Assembly (NCBI RefSeq): GCF_025993685.1
Contig: NZ_DAJPEN010000001.1
Span: 3,286,001 to 3,350,000, forward strand
From: Bacteroides mediterraneensis
GTDB taxonomy: Bacteria > Bacteroidota > Bacteroidia > Bacteroidales > Bacteroidaceae
Direction of reading: 5' to 3'
DNA: 64,000 nucleotides
The notes under the pieces are model-generated. The model had not been told where the DNA came from. It saw only the letters and a list, made by a program, of their open reading frames with translations, and ran no database searches. Below, in pieces: positions 27,970 through 36,200 of this stretch. How positions within the stretch are numbered: the first letter of the stretch is position 1; each line of letters opens with the position of its first letter. Position numbers and translations under genes: made by a program.

Positions 27970-28308
27970 AAAAATCTCTCTTAAAGTTTAACTTTACATT
28001 AATAAAAATTCATTCACTCTAACAGGGGGCAAAAATAATGATATATTTTTTAATATTTATACCTTTTTCAAGAAAAATCAGCCAAAAGGTTGCTTTTTAA
28101 CACTTTTCTGAGGGAGTTCTGTGCAAAAGTATGTTTTTAGAAAGTAATTGATATGCTTTTTTTGTCTTTACACTTTTTTGCCATAATGAAATATAAATCT
28201 TTTCCATAAACAGTTTCTTTCTTCTAATTTAAATCGAACAGGCATAAATACGTTATAGACTTTCTCTAAATGCATATTATTTGCATATTCTTTTAAAAAT
28301 CATATATT
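27970..28308. other. Divergent regulatory region between susC A and the recombinase
   Basis: This AT-rich 339-bp region is shared by two diverging genes and forms part of the moving segment. On the minus strand there are two matches to TAnnTTTG that could drive the shuffled susC: TATTTTTG at 28030-28037 and TACTTTTG at 28124-28131. No strong promoter match was found for the recombinase. No gene is seen here. Confidence 0.6.
28124..28131 (-). promoter_or_regulatory. Candidate -7 element of the single shufflon promoter
   Basis: The minus strand reads TACTTTTG followed by C, a good match to the Bacteroidota -7 box, 154 bp upstream of the susC A start. A second candidate (TATTTTTG) is nearer, at 28030-28037. 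Neither has a clear TTTG -33 partner, so the exact promoter is uncertain, although one must lie in this region for the system to work. Confidence 0.4.
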
Positions 28309-29472
28309 ATGAACAAAATCCATTTTCGATTAGTGTACAATCGCAAAAAGAAGTTAAACAAGTATGGCGAAGCCCTTATTCAAGTGGAAGTATATCAAAA
28401 CCGTAAAAAGATTTACATTTCGACAGGAATATACGTAAATCCACAACAATGGGACACTTCACGCAATAAAATCATCCACCATCCACATGCGGAAGAGCTG
28501 AATAGAATGTTGGAAGAATTTATACTGGAATTACAATGGGAAGAATTGAAATACTGGAAACGTGGCATTCCTATCAGCCTATCTGTTTTTCGAAAGTTAA
28601 AAGTGCATTCGGATACCGGGAAAATGACATTTTTACACTTTGGTAGAAACTGGGTAGAACAATCGTCGCGCAAAGAAAACACAAAAAAGAATTTGCTAAC
28701 TACACTCGATTTACTCAATCACTTCCATCCTTCCATCGGTTTTGAAGATATCACTTACTCGTTTCTTCAGGATTTTGAAAATTTCATGCATCAGAAATTT
28801 TATGAAACGAATACCATAGCCAAACACATGAGACAATTAAGGACTTTTGTCAATGAAGCCATAAAGAGAGGCTATATGATGGCTGAAAATTATCCATTCA
28901 GAAATTATCAAATAAAAACAATACAAAGTAAACATACATTTTTGTTGCCCGAAGAAATCCGGAAGTTGGAGCAGTTGAATTTATCATCTTCTTCCGAGTC
29001 TTTGACACATAGTTTGAAAGCATTTTTGTTTTGTTGTTATACAGGAGTCCGCTATTCTGATTTTATACGCCTTAACGAGAAAAATATAGTAAAGCTGAAA
29101 GGAGGAAAATGGCTCATGTTTAAAACGGTAAAGACAGATACGGAAGTAAGTATTCCATTATATCTGTTATTTCAAGGAAAAGCGCTTCTTCTTTTACAAG
29201 AATATAAGCAGGATTTAAATTCTTTTTTTCGTTTGAAATCGAATTCATCAGTCAATAAAGATTTGAAGAAAATAGGTATAATGGCCCAAATAGACAAACA
29301 TTTTTCATTTCATACAGCCCGTCACACCAATGCTACGCTTCTGATATATAATGGAGCACAAATAACTACAGTACAAAAGCTGTTAGGTCACCAAAGCGTG
29401 AAAACCACCCAAGGTTACAGTGAGATATTTTCCGGTACAATCATCAAAGACTTGAAGAAATGCAAATTCTAG
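28309..29472 (+). CDS. Tyrosine recombinase (site-specific invertase of the susC shufflon, predicted)
   Basis: This 387-aa phage-integrase-family recombinase is of the Bacteroides type. An N-terminal Arm-binding domain (HFRLVYNRKKKLNKYGEAL to about residue 85) precedes a SAM-like core-binding domain (about 100-200) and the catalytic domain. The catalytic residues are complete: Arg248 in YTGVRYSDF, His335 and Arg338 in HTARH, His361 in LLGHQSVKTT, and the nucleophile Tyr370 in QGYSE. It is a full-length active-looking enzyme, lying between inverted sites A and B and travelling with the invertible segment. The obvious role is inversion between the AGTTCC-type sites, as reported for recombinases next to SusC/SusD loci in B. 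fragilis. That role is inference from position. Confidence 0.93.
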   Translation: MNKIHFRLVYNRKKKLNKYGEALIQVEVYQNRKKIYISTGIYVNPQQWDTSRNKIIHHPHAEELNRMLEEFILELQWEELKYWKRGIPISLSVFRKLKVHSDTGKMTFLHFGRNWVEQSSRKENTKKNLLTTLDLLNHFHPSIGFEDITYSFLQDFENFMHQKFYETNTIAKHMRQLRTFVNEAIKRGYMMAENYPFRNYQIKTIQSKHTFLLPEEIRKLEQLNLSSSSESLTHSLKAFLFCCYTGVRYSDFIRLNEKNIVKLKGGKWLMFKTVKTDTEVSIPLYLLFQGKALLLLQEYKQDLNSFFRLKSNSSVNKDLKKIGIMAQIDKHFSFHTARHTNATLLIYNGAQITTVQKLLGHQSVKTTQGYSEIFSGTIIKDLKKCKF

Positions 29473-29738
29473 GGTCCCTTAAATATAAAATTATATCAAG
29501 GAGATAGGCAAACGTGAAAAAACATAGGCAGTTATAAAATAACACCTTGTTACGTTTTATGTTTTCCGAGGCAGAAACGTATGTTTTCCTATAGGGAAAC
29601 GTACGTTTTCGCACTGGGAAACATACGTTTTCCACATACGAAACATAGAATATGGCAAACAAGTTAATAATTAATGCCGTTAGATTTCTATTTCTATCAG
29701 TAAAAATGTGGTAGAAAACTTATGCCATTTTCACCATT
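29473..29738. other. Intergenic region between recombinase and silent susC B
   Basis: It contains the 22-bp phased repeat array (29553-29650) and AT-rich sequence. A 72-codon minus-strand frame over the repeats (29444-29662) is judged a repeat artefact. No terminator hairpin was seen after the recombinase gene. Confidence 0.6.
29553..29650. repeat. Tandem 22-bp repeats with palindromic AAACGTACGTTT-type cores
   Basis: Consecutive units start at 29553 (degenerate), 29575, 29597, 29619 and 29641 (partial) with an exact 22-bp period. Units begin AAACGTATGTTTTC, AAACGTACGTTTTC or AAACATACGTTTTC, the middle one holding the 12-bp palindrome AAACGTACGTTT. The array lies inside the predicted A x B invertible segment, about 0.17-0.26 kb from site B. 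It has the same architecture, but not the same sequence, as the 21-bp array at 5575-5650. Confidence 0.87.
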
Positions 29739-32700
29739 ATGAATGGTTTTGAAGAAGCTATATACAAACCAGCGATTTTTCAACGCGTTGTTTACCAGTT
29801 ATTTACATGCGACTTTAGTTCCGCGGGAACTTTGGTCATTTCCTTCATCGGAATGCAGTCACAGGAAGTGAAGGTACAACCGGTGGTTAAAGTAGTTTTG
29901 AAATCTGATGCTGAACAGCTTGATGAAGTAGTTGTAACTGCAATGGGTATCAAGCGTGACCGTAAGGCGTTGGGTTATGCAGCACAGGATTTAAAATCTG
30001 ATGAATTAAGTAAAAGTGGTACAACTTCATTGGCCAATGCCATACAAGGAAAATTGACTGGAGTCGAAGTTCGCCAGTCTTCTGGTGCACCGGGAGCTTC
30101 TTCACAAATTATTATCCGTGGGGCCCGTTCGTTCGATGGAAACAACCAGCCTCTGTATGTGATTGATGGTATGCCGATTAATACCTCTGCCGACTTCGAT
30201 ACCGGAAGCTCTGTAACTGGTGCGAACTATGCCGACCGTAGCATTGATATCAATCCTGAAGATATTGAAACTATTAACGTACTTAAAGGGCAGGCTGCTT
30301 CTGCCTTGTACGGTATCCGTGCTTCCAACGGTGTGATTGTAATTACAACCAAACGTGGGGCAAAAAACAATCTGAACAAACCAGCTGTCACTATCTCTAC
30401 AAACTTGAGTGCACAACGGGTGTCAAGAAAGTTTGAACGTCAGACTGTGTATGCACAGGGAGATAACATCAGTGCATATAATCCTTCCTCCTCCAGCACA
30501 TGGGGACCTAAAATCAGTGATTTGCCTAATGACCCGGTTTATGGAGGTAACACCAATAACAGTTATACCGCTGAATATGGCATGCACGAAGGCCAATATT
30601 ATAATACTCAGCGTGCCAAAGCAGGATTGGACGGTTGGACTACTCCTCAAATTTATGACAATGTTGGTGATTTCTTGGGTACAGGTTTTACTGAAAATAC
30701 TAACGTGAACATATCTCAAAGCCTTAATGGAGTGAACTATTCGTTTGGCTTGAACAACTCTTATCAGAACGGTATTATTCCGTCTACTGGAATGAACCGT
30801 TGGGGCGCAAGAGGATTGGTTGACTGGAAAATCAATGAGGAATGGAATACGGGTTTTTCTGCAAACTATTCTTCTACAAAGATTACTTCTGCACCAGGTG
30901 CCAACGACGGTATCATGAACGTAGTTTATTCAGCTCCGGCAGAATATGACCTGAAAGGTATTCCAACCCATGTTCCGGGAGATGTTACTAATCAGGTATT
31001 GTTCCGTTCTACTTCTTTCGTGAACCCTTACTGGTGGGCAGACAACAACGAATACTTGCAGCATACGAACCGTGTGTTTGGAAATGCTTATCTTGAATAC
31101 CAGCCTAAATTGAACTGGGGAGATGAATTTACATTGAAGTTCCGTGAACAGGCCGGTTTGGACATCTGGACATCCAACTATTCGGATGTACGAGAAATGG
31201 GTTCAACCACAGCTTTAACCGGAGGTGATATTGAAAATTATGGTTCTCAGCACAACGTATTCAATAACTTGTTTACCATCAATTTTGACGGACGGTTCGG
31301 AAATGAAGACGAATGGGGCTTGAATATCATCTTAGGTAATGAATTCAATGATGAGAATATCCGTACATGGGACTATTATGCAAGTAATTTCAATTTCCCT
31401 GGGTTTACCACTATCGGGAATGCTACCAACCTGGCTTCTGCCAGTGAATATACCAGACGGGAACGTACGGTCGGTTTCTTTGGAAGTGCATCTGTATCAT
31501 GGAAAGACCAGCTGTATCTGACCGTTACCGGACGTAATGACTATGTATCCACAATGCCTAGAGGTAGCCGTAGCTTCTTCTATCCTTCTGTATCTTTGGG
31601 ATGGGAATTCACCAAACTGCCTTTCCTTGAAGGTAACAGCGTAATCAACTATGGTAAATTAAGAGGTTCATTTGCACAAGTCGGTCAGGCCGGAAATTAT
31701 TACAATAATTTCTATTATACCCCGTCTTATGGTGGAGGTTTCTTAGCCTATACTCCGGTGTCTTATCCTCTTCCAAGCGGTGTTTCATCATACGTTCCCT
31801 ATTATGTGGTCTATGATGAAAACCTCAAGCCACAGAATACGGTCAACTATGAAGCCGGTATTGACTTACATCTGTTCAACAGTAGAATCAAAATGGAATA
31901 TACATATAGTTTGCAGAATGTAAAAGACCAGATATTCTCTGTACCGACAGATGGTACTATAGGTTATCAGTATATGATGACTAATGCAGGAAAAATGCGT
32001 ACACATGCACATGAATTCTCAATCAATGCAGCCATCCTGCAGAGTAAAGATTATGATTTGAACTTAGGTATCAACTTCACTCGGATTGTAAATAAAGTGG
32101 TTGAACTGGCTCCGGGTGTGGAATCAATCATGTTGGGTGGCTTTGTAGAACCGCAGATCAGAGCTCAGGCAGGATGTACATATCCTAATATCTATGGCGC
32201 AGCATTCAAACGCGACAGCGAAGGAAACCTGCTTTTGTTAAACGGTCTGCCACAGGCTACAGGAGACAGCCAGAACTTGGGCAACTGTTCACCAGACTTC
32301 ACCACAGGTATCACTTTCGGCGGACGCTACAAACGTCTTTCTTTGGAGACCACATGGAGCTGGCAGCAAGGTGGTAAGATGTATCATGGCACGAACATGA
32401 CACTGAATTATTTCGGTGCTACCAAGGAATCTCTTGACTATCATGAAGGAACGATGGTAGCTGAAGGAGTTGATGAAGCTACGGGAGAAAAGAATACGGT
32501 TGAAGTCAGCAAACAGGCCTACTATCAGGCGTACTATAATATCTCAGAATCAGGTATATATGATACTAGCTTCGTGAAATTACGCGACGTTACATTAACA
32601 TATCAATTGCCTAAAATGGGAATATTCGATATCTCAGTGTATGGATTTGCCCGTAACATTCTGGTATGGGCTAAGTTACCAAACTTCGACCCAGAATCAT

Positions 32701-32792
32701 CACAGGGTAATAATAACATGAGTGGATATTTTGAACGTTTCTCTGTGCCTAATACTTCAAGCTTTGGCGGTGGACTTACTATTAAATTCTAA
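29739..32792 (+). CDS. Silent SusC/RagA body lacking signal peptide and promoter (susC B)
   Basis: This is a TonB-linked transporter gene without its proper 5' end. The open frame has an ATG at 29739, but the first 26 codons (MNGFEEAIYKP onward) do not encode a signal peptide. Homology begins abruptly at 29817 with the shared repeat (SSAGTLVISFIGMQSQEVK). After that come an intact TonB box (LDEVVVTAMG), plug (LYVIDGMPIN) and barrel ending in IKF. From the repeat onward there are 991 codons and no frameshift or stop, which argues against a decayed pseudogene. Joined to the 67-codon head of susC A it would be 1058 aa. It is followed by a cognate susD. Confidence 0.9.
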   Translation: MNGFEEAIYKPAIFQRVVYQLFTCDFSSAGTLVISFIGMQSQEVKVQPVVKVVLKSDAEQLDEVVVTAMGIKRDRKALGYAAQDLKSDELSKSGTTSLANAIQGKLTGVEVRQSSGAPGASSQIIIRGARSFDGNNQPLYVIDGMPINTSADFDTGSSVTGANYADRSIDINPEDIETINVLKGQAASALYGIRASNGVIVITTKRGAKNNLNKPAVTISTNLSAQRVSRKFERQTVYAQGDNISAYNPSSSSTWGPKISDLPNDPVYGGNTNNSYTAEYGMHEGQYYNTQRAKAGLDGWTTPQIYDNVGDFLGTGFTENTNVNISQSLNGVNYSFGLNNSYQNGIIPSTGMNRWGARGLVDWKINEEWNTGFSANYSSTKITSAPGANDGIMNVVYSAPAEYDLKGIPTHVPGDVTNQVLFRSTSFVNPYWWADNNEYLQHTNRVFGNAYLEYQPKLNWGDEFTLKFREQAGLDIWTSNYSDVREMGSTTALTGGDIENYGSQHNVFNNLFTINFDGRFGNEDEWGLNIILGNEFNDENIRTWDYYASNFNFPGFTTIGNATNLASASEYTRRERTVGFFGSASVSWKDQLYLTVTGRNDYVSTMPRGSRSFFYPSVSLGWEFTKLPFLEGNSVINYGKLRGSFAQVGQAGNYYNNFYYTPSYGGGFLAYTPVSYPLPSGVSSYVPYYVVYDENLKPQNTVNYEAGIDLHLFNSRIKMEYTYSLQNVKDQIFSVPTDGTIGYQYMMTNAGKMRTHAHEFSINAAILQSKDYDLNLGINFTRIVNKVVELAPGVESIMLGGFVEPQIRAQAGCTYPNIYGAAFKRDSEGNLLLLNGLPQATGDSQNLGNCSPDFTTGITFGGRYKRLSLETTWSWQQGGKMYHGTNMTLNYFGATKESLDYHEGTMVAEGVDEATGEKNTVEVSKQAYYQAYYNISESGIYDTSFVKLRDVTLTYQLPKMGIFDISVYGFARNILVWAKLPNFDPESSQGNNNMSGYFERFSVPNTSSFGGGLTIKF
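29817..29873 (+). repeat. Inversion site B: 57-bp repeat copy at the 5' edge of susC B
   Basis: This copy starts with AGTTCCGCGGGAACT at 29817-29831. It is identical to site C over 67 bp (29813-29879 against 36140-36206) and matches site A at 56 of 57 positions in inverted orientation. Homology to full-length susC starts exactly here, as expected of a recombination joint. Confidence 0.93.
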
Positions 32793-32810
32793 AATAAATA
32801 CGATTCAAAT

Positions 32811-34265
32811 ATGAAGAAATATATATTATCCGTTTTGTCTGTTGCATTTCTCGGACTGACATCTTGTACCGAGGATATAATGGACGATATCAACAAAGAT
32901 AATCAGCATCCTGCTCCTGAAAACGTGTCAGCCGCGCTTCAGTTGACAGATGCAATCATGGCCACAGGTTTCAGCACCGTTTCTGGAGATTATGCTTTTT
33001 ATCTCTCTTCTCTCAATGAGCAAGAAATTGGAATTGGAAACAATCAGCTGATGAGAGCTGAACTACGTAACTCCTCTGAATGGGCTGCGTCTACAACCTT
33101 TAACAATGTCTGGAATGCTACCTACGGGAACCTGATGAACATTCGTCAGATGATTGATAAAATCAACACCGGAACCCAAGGTAATGCCGGCAAATATGAC
33201 TTGCTAGGTATGGCACAAGTTCTGGAAGCCTTGAATTTTGGAGTATTGACAGATATGCATGGAGATATTCCTTATAGCGAGGCTTTGCTGGGGCAAGAAA
33301 ATCTCCAGCCTAAACTGGATGCACAAAAGGATGTGTATGCCGGCATATTGAAAACCTTGGACGATGCCATCGGAAACCTTGAAAAAGGAAAAGATTTAAA
33401 GTCTGCCGGAAATCAAGACATTGCGTTTAAAAACGATAATGAACAGTGGATGGCCACAGCATACGCTTTAAAGGCCCGCTATTTAATTCATCAATTGGCT
33501 GTAACCGAAGATAGGAATGCACTGTTAACAGAGGTGAAAGCTGCGGCTGGGAAGGCTGTCGAACTGGGTTTCAAAGGATTCATGATTAAAGAATTCAACG
33601 GTGTTACCTGTGATAATCCTTGGAGCGCTTATTTGTGGAGCAGATATTACATTGCTTCTTCAAAAACCGTTACGGATTTAATGGGTAGTGACGATCCTCG
33701 TTTTAGTTATTACACTTATGAAACAGGAGAATCATATACTCCTGGAGATGAAACTGTCGCACAAGTTGCCGACGGAAGTCTGGCTTTCCCGGAATGGTAT
33801 GATTTAGGTACTCAACCTCTTCATCTGTTCAGTGTGTCTGAATTATATTTCATCTTGGCTGAAGCTAAATTACGCCTGAATGAAGATGCTACCAATGAAT
33901 TCCAAAAGGCTGTAACCGCTTCTATCAGTGAAATATTAGGATGGTGTGGAGATGATAGCGATGTCAGTGCTTACGTGAATTCACTGGGAACGCCGACGCT
34001 CAAGACGCTTTTTGAACAAAAGTACATTGCTCAATGTGCAGACGAGCAAGTGGAAACTTACAATGATTTACGCCGTCTGAAAGCAATGGGAGAAAGTTAT
34101 GTAGTCCTGACCAATCCTTACAACACACAAGGAGGGGTAAATCGTTATCCGGAACGCTTGCCATACGGTAACAGTAGTGTATTGAGCAATCCAAACGTAA
34201 GTAGTGCATACGGAGATGGGTATTACATCTACTCTGAAAAAACATGGATAAACGGTGGCAAATAA
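32811..34265 (+). CDS. SusD-like lipoprotein paired with silent susC B (SusD-like_2 type)
   Basis: This 484-aa surface lipoprotein has a signal peptide ending LGLTSCTED. Its helical pattern (NVWNATYGNLMNIRQMID, YDLLGMAQVLEALNFG, TDMHGDIPYSEAL) is typical of the SusD-like_2 group, which differs from the SusD group of the neighbouring A and C pairs. It starts 18 bp after the susC B stop and has no evident promoter of its own. It should therefore be silent in this orientation and switch on with susC B. A terminator follows. Confidence 0.93.
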   Translation: MKKYILSVLSVAFLGLTSCTEDIMDDINKDNQHPAPENVSAALQLTDAIMATGFSTVSGDYAFYLSSLNEQEIGIGNNQLMRAELRNSSEWAASTTFNNVWNATYGNLMNIRQMIDKINTGTQGNAGKYDLLGMAQVLEALNFGVLTDMHGDIPYSEALLGQENLQPKLDAQKDVYAGILKTLDDAIGNLEKGKDLKSAGNQDIAFKNDNEQWMATAYALKARYLIHQLAVTEDRNALLTEVKAAAGKAVELGFKGFMIKEFNGVTCDNPWSAYLWSRYYIASSKTVTDLMGSDDPRFSYYTYETGESYTPGDETVAQVADGSLAFPEWYDLGTQPLHLFSVSELYFILAEAKLRLNEDATNEFQKAVTASISEILGWCGDDSDVSAYVNSLGTPTLKTLFEQKYIAQCADEQVETYNDLRRLKAMGESYVVLTNPYNTQGGVNRYPERLPYGNSSVLSNPNVSSAYGDGYYIYSEKTWINGGK

Positions 34266-34312
34266 AACATGATTTTGCTGGATATTTTATCCTTCTCAAC
34301 TAAATAAAGAAA

Positions 34313-34355
34313 AACTTACCCAAGTTTACGTTTGGAGCGTATTCTTGGGTAAGTT
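34313..34355. terminator. Bidirectional terminator between susD B and the AAA-ATPase gene
   Basis: A perfect 12-bp stem pairs 34313-34324 with 34344-34355. It is flanked by an A-run on the left and a T-run on the right, between two convergent genes ending at 34265 (plus) and 34361 (minus). Confidence 0.82.
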
Positions 34356-34360
34356 GTTTT

Positions 34361-35917
34361 TTATCTTAAACTGTCTTCCACAATCCATTTCTGGATATTC
34401 CGTGTCTTATTGCTGAAGTTTACGCCTATTTTGAAAACCCTCCTCCCATCTGTTTGGAAAGGAATTGCGTAGTGTTTGTCATTTATCTGTTTCAATGCCT
34501 CTTCAGCAGAACCGTCCAGTTTAAATTCCATCACATAAATAAAATGGTTTGTTTTTATCACCAGATCTATGCGGCCCTCTGAGGTATGATATTCTGCCTC
34601 TGTGTAGAAACCAAGCAGTTTGAATATGATGAAAAGTACATTCTGATAATGTAGCTCCAAATCGCGTATCATTTCATAGGGAGTATCCGCAAAAAAACTT
34701 TGCAGGCGTGAAAAGAAGGCATCTATCTCTCCTTTTTCTACTTCCTCTATAAAACTCATCATTTGAAATGCTGACTCTGTGGGCTGTACATGGGCATAAT
34801 ATGGCAACAGATAACTAATAAAACCTTCTTCTACTTCTTTGTTGGGAAACCCCAAAGTATATATGTTAAAACGGGAATTATAGTCTTTAATCGTCAGGTA
34901 TCCACTTTGATATAGGACTGAGATAGGGCTATTTGCCAAAGGCTCTACGCCATTCAGTAAATCAGCTGTAACCATTTCATTTGAAAGACGGGCCAAATTG
35001 CATTTGTTTTGTTTAAGCAATTGGGCCAGATAAGTCGGTGTACCTGTTTCAAACCAATAATTGCCGAACTTCATTTTAGCAAACGTGTTGAAAAGGCTAA
35101 ATGGGTTATACAATCCTATGGAATCTTCAGTAAAATGATATCCGTCATAACGCTCTTTTAAAGACTGACAGACTTGTTCATAACTCATATTGGTATGAAC
35201 AGACAATTCATGCAGGTCTTCTTCCAGCCAAGTATGAATCTCATCTTCCGTAATTCCACAAAGTGCAGCATATCGTTGGTCAAAGGATATATCCATCAAA
35301 TTATTCAAATCGCTGAATATGCTTACCTTACTGAACTTGGTAACACCTGTCAATAATGCGAATTGAATATATTGATCTTTGCTTTTCAATGCTCCATAAA
35401 AGGCCTTTAATGTATCACGATAACTGTCTTGCAGTTCATTGCTTCCGATAGTCTGAAGCATGGGCTTATCATATTCGTCTACCAAAATCACGACATTTTT
35501 TCCGGTCTTTTCGGCTGCACGCTGAATTATTCCTTGGAAACGCAAGGATAAAGATACTTCGCTCGGCTCTGTTCCATAGACTTTTTCCCATTTTGTTAAG
35601 ATATCATTCAAAATATCATCAAGGCTTTTAAGTGTGTCATATTTTTGCGCATTTAGGTCAATATGTAAAACTGGATAAGAGAGCCACTCTTTTTCCACCT
35701 GGTCAATATACAATCCTTGAAACAAATCTTTTCTCCCGGAATAATAGGCTTCCAACGTAGATATCAACAAGCTTTTCCCGAATCGTCTTGGCCGACTGAA
35801 AAAATAATACTTTCCGGTCGATACCAAACGATAAATAAGTTCAGTTTTATCTATATACAGATAGCCTCCTTTACGAAGGCTCTCGAAACTTTGTATACCT
35901 ACAGGATATTTTTTCAT
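34361..35917 (-). CDS. AAA-ATPase-like protein with C-terminal PD-(D/E)XK nuclease-fold domain
   Basis: This 518-aa protein belongs to the large Bacteroidota family of AAA-ATPase-like (PF09820) plus DUF1703 (PF08011) proteins. The N-terminal region shows the family hallmark KGGYLYIDKT and a Walker A variant, RPRRFGKSLL, at about residues 42-51. The Walker B is VVILVDEYDKPML near residue 150. The C-terminal domain has a PD-(D/E)XK-like core (GRIDLVIKTN then YVMEFKLDG). These genes are numerous and mobile in gut Bacteroidales and their biological role is not established. It sits between the B and C SusCD pairs in opposite orientation, inside the A x C invertible segment. Confidence 0.9.
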   Translation of the reverse strand: MKKYPVGIQSFESLRKGGYLYIDKTELIYRLVSTGKYYFFSRPRRFGKSLLISTLEAYYSGRKDLFQGLYIDQVEKEWLSYPVLHIDLNAQKYDTLKSLDDILNDILTKWEKVYGTEPSEVSLSLRFQGIIQRAAEKTGKNVVILVDEYDKPMLQTIGSNELQDSYRDTLKAFYGALKSKDQYIQFALLTGVTKFSKVSIFSDLNNLMDISFDQRYAALCGITEDEIHTWLEEDLHELSVHTNMSYEQVCQSLKERYDGYHFTEDSIGLYNPFSLFNTFAKMKFGNYWFETGTPTYLAQLLKQNKCNLARLSNEMVTADLLNGVEPLANSPISVLYQSGYLTIKDYNSRFNIYTLGFPNKEVEEGFISYLLPYYAHVQPTESAFQMMSFIEEVEKGEIDAFFSRLQSFFADTPYEMIRDLELHYQNVLFIIFKLLGFYTEAEYHTSEGRIDLVIKTNHFIYVMEFKLDGSAEEALKQINDKHYAIPFQTDGRRVFKIGVNFSNKTRNIQKWIVEDSLR

Positions 35918-36143
35918 CTTGCTAAAGTGTTTGTTTACAAAGTTAGTTTTTTTATCTTATAACTCATTCAAAATTAAGAAATATAAGTTGTAATATAACC
36001 GGGATTCTATAATAAAAAGGGAGTAGATTCTGGGTAGAAAAATTGTGAAAAACATCCTCTTGTAGATTATTAGAACTTATGAAGAGGAAATATTTAGAAA
36101 AAAATGTATAAGCTTGATTACAAGACAATTATAAGGATTCTTT
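35918..36143. other. Intergenic region upstream of silent susC C
   Basis: This AT-rich region contains the promoter-like element of the minus-strand AAA-ATPase gene at 35938-35945. The frame leading into susC C is closed by a TAA at 36132-36134, ten bases before the repeat. The C copy therefore cannot be translated as a secreted protein in this arrangement. Confidence 0.7.
35938..35945 (-). promoter_or_regulatory. Putative -7 promoter element of the AAA-ATPase gene
   Basis: The minus strand reads TAACTTTG (TAnnTTTG), 21 bp upstream of the ATG. A TTTG lies 23 bp further upstream, slightly longer than usual -33 spacing. Confidence 0.5.
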
Positions 36144-36200
36144 AGTTCCGCGGGAACTTTGGTCATTTCCTTCATCGGAATGCAGTCACAGGAAGTGAAG
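36144..36200 (+). repeat. Inversion site C: 57-bp repeat copy at the 5' edge of susC C
   Basis: This copy starts with AGTTCCGCGGGAACT at 36144-36158. It is identical to site B over 67 bp, in the same orientation, and inverted relative to site A with one mismatch. A stop codon in frame just upstream marks the boundary of homology. Confidence 0.93.

Larger units (their letters stand above)
27768..29817. other. Predicted invertible segment A x B (promoter, susC 5' end, recombinase)
   Basis: This is the DNA bounded by inverted sites A and B (palindrome centres 27761 and 29824, about 2.06 kb apart). It contains codons 1-67 of susC A, the upstream promoter region, the tyrosine recombinase gene and the 22-bp phased repeats. 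Inversion would silence A and give susC B a start and signal peptide, in frame, yielding a 1058-aa protein. Inversion itself is inferred; only one orientation can be seen. Confidence 0.8.
27768..36144. other. Predicted larger invertible segment A x C
   Basis: Inverted sites A and C (centres 27761 and 36151, about 8.4 kb apart) bound a segment that includes the A x B segment, susC B, susD B and the AAA-ATPase gene. Inversion between them would join the 67-codon head to susC C in frame, giving a 988-aa SusC followed by susD C. It would also turn the B pair onto the minus strand. Confidence 0.72.

Noticed and set aside
28309..29472. Recombinase gene as the integrase of an integrative element
   Set aside because: No mobilisation, conjugation, excisionase or att-like direct repeats flank it; the only repeats it sits among are the susC sites, which point to an invertase role.
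29553..29650. CRISPR-like array
   Set aside because: The period is only 22 bp with no unique spacers of 30 bp or more, and no cas gene is nearby; it is a short phased repeat.
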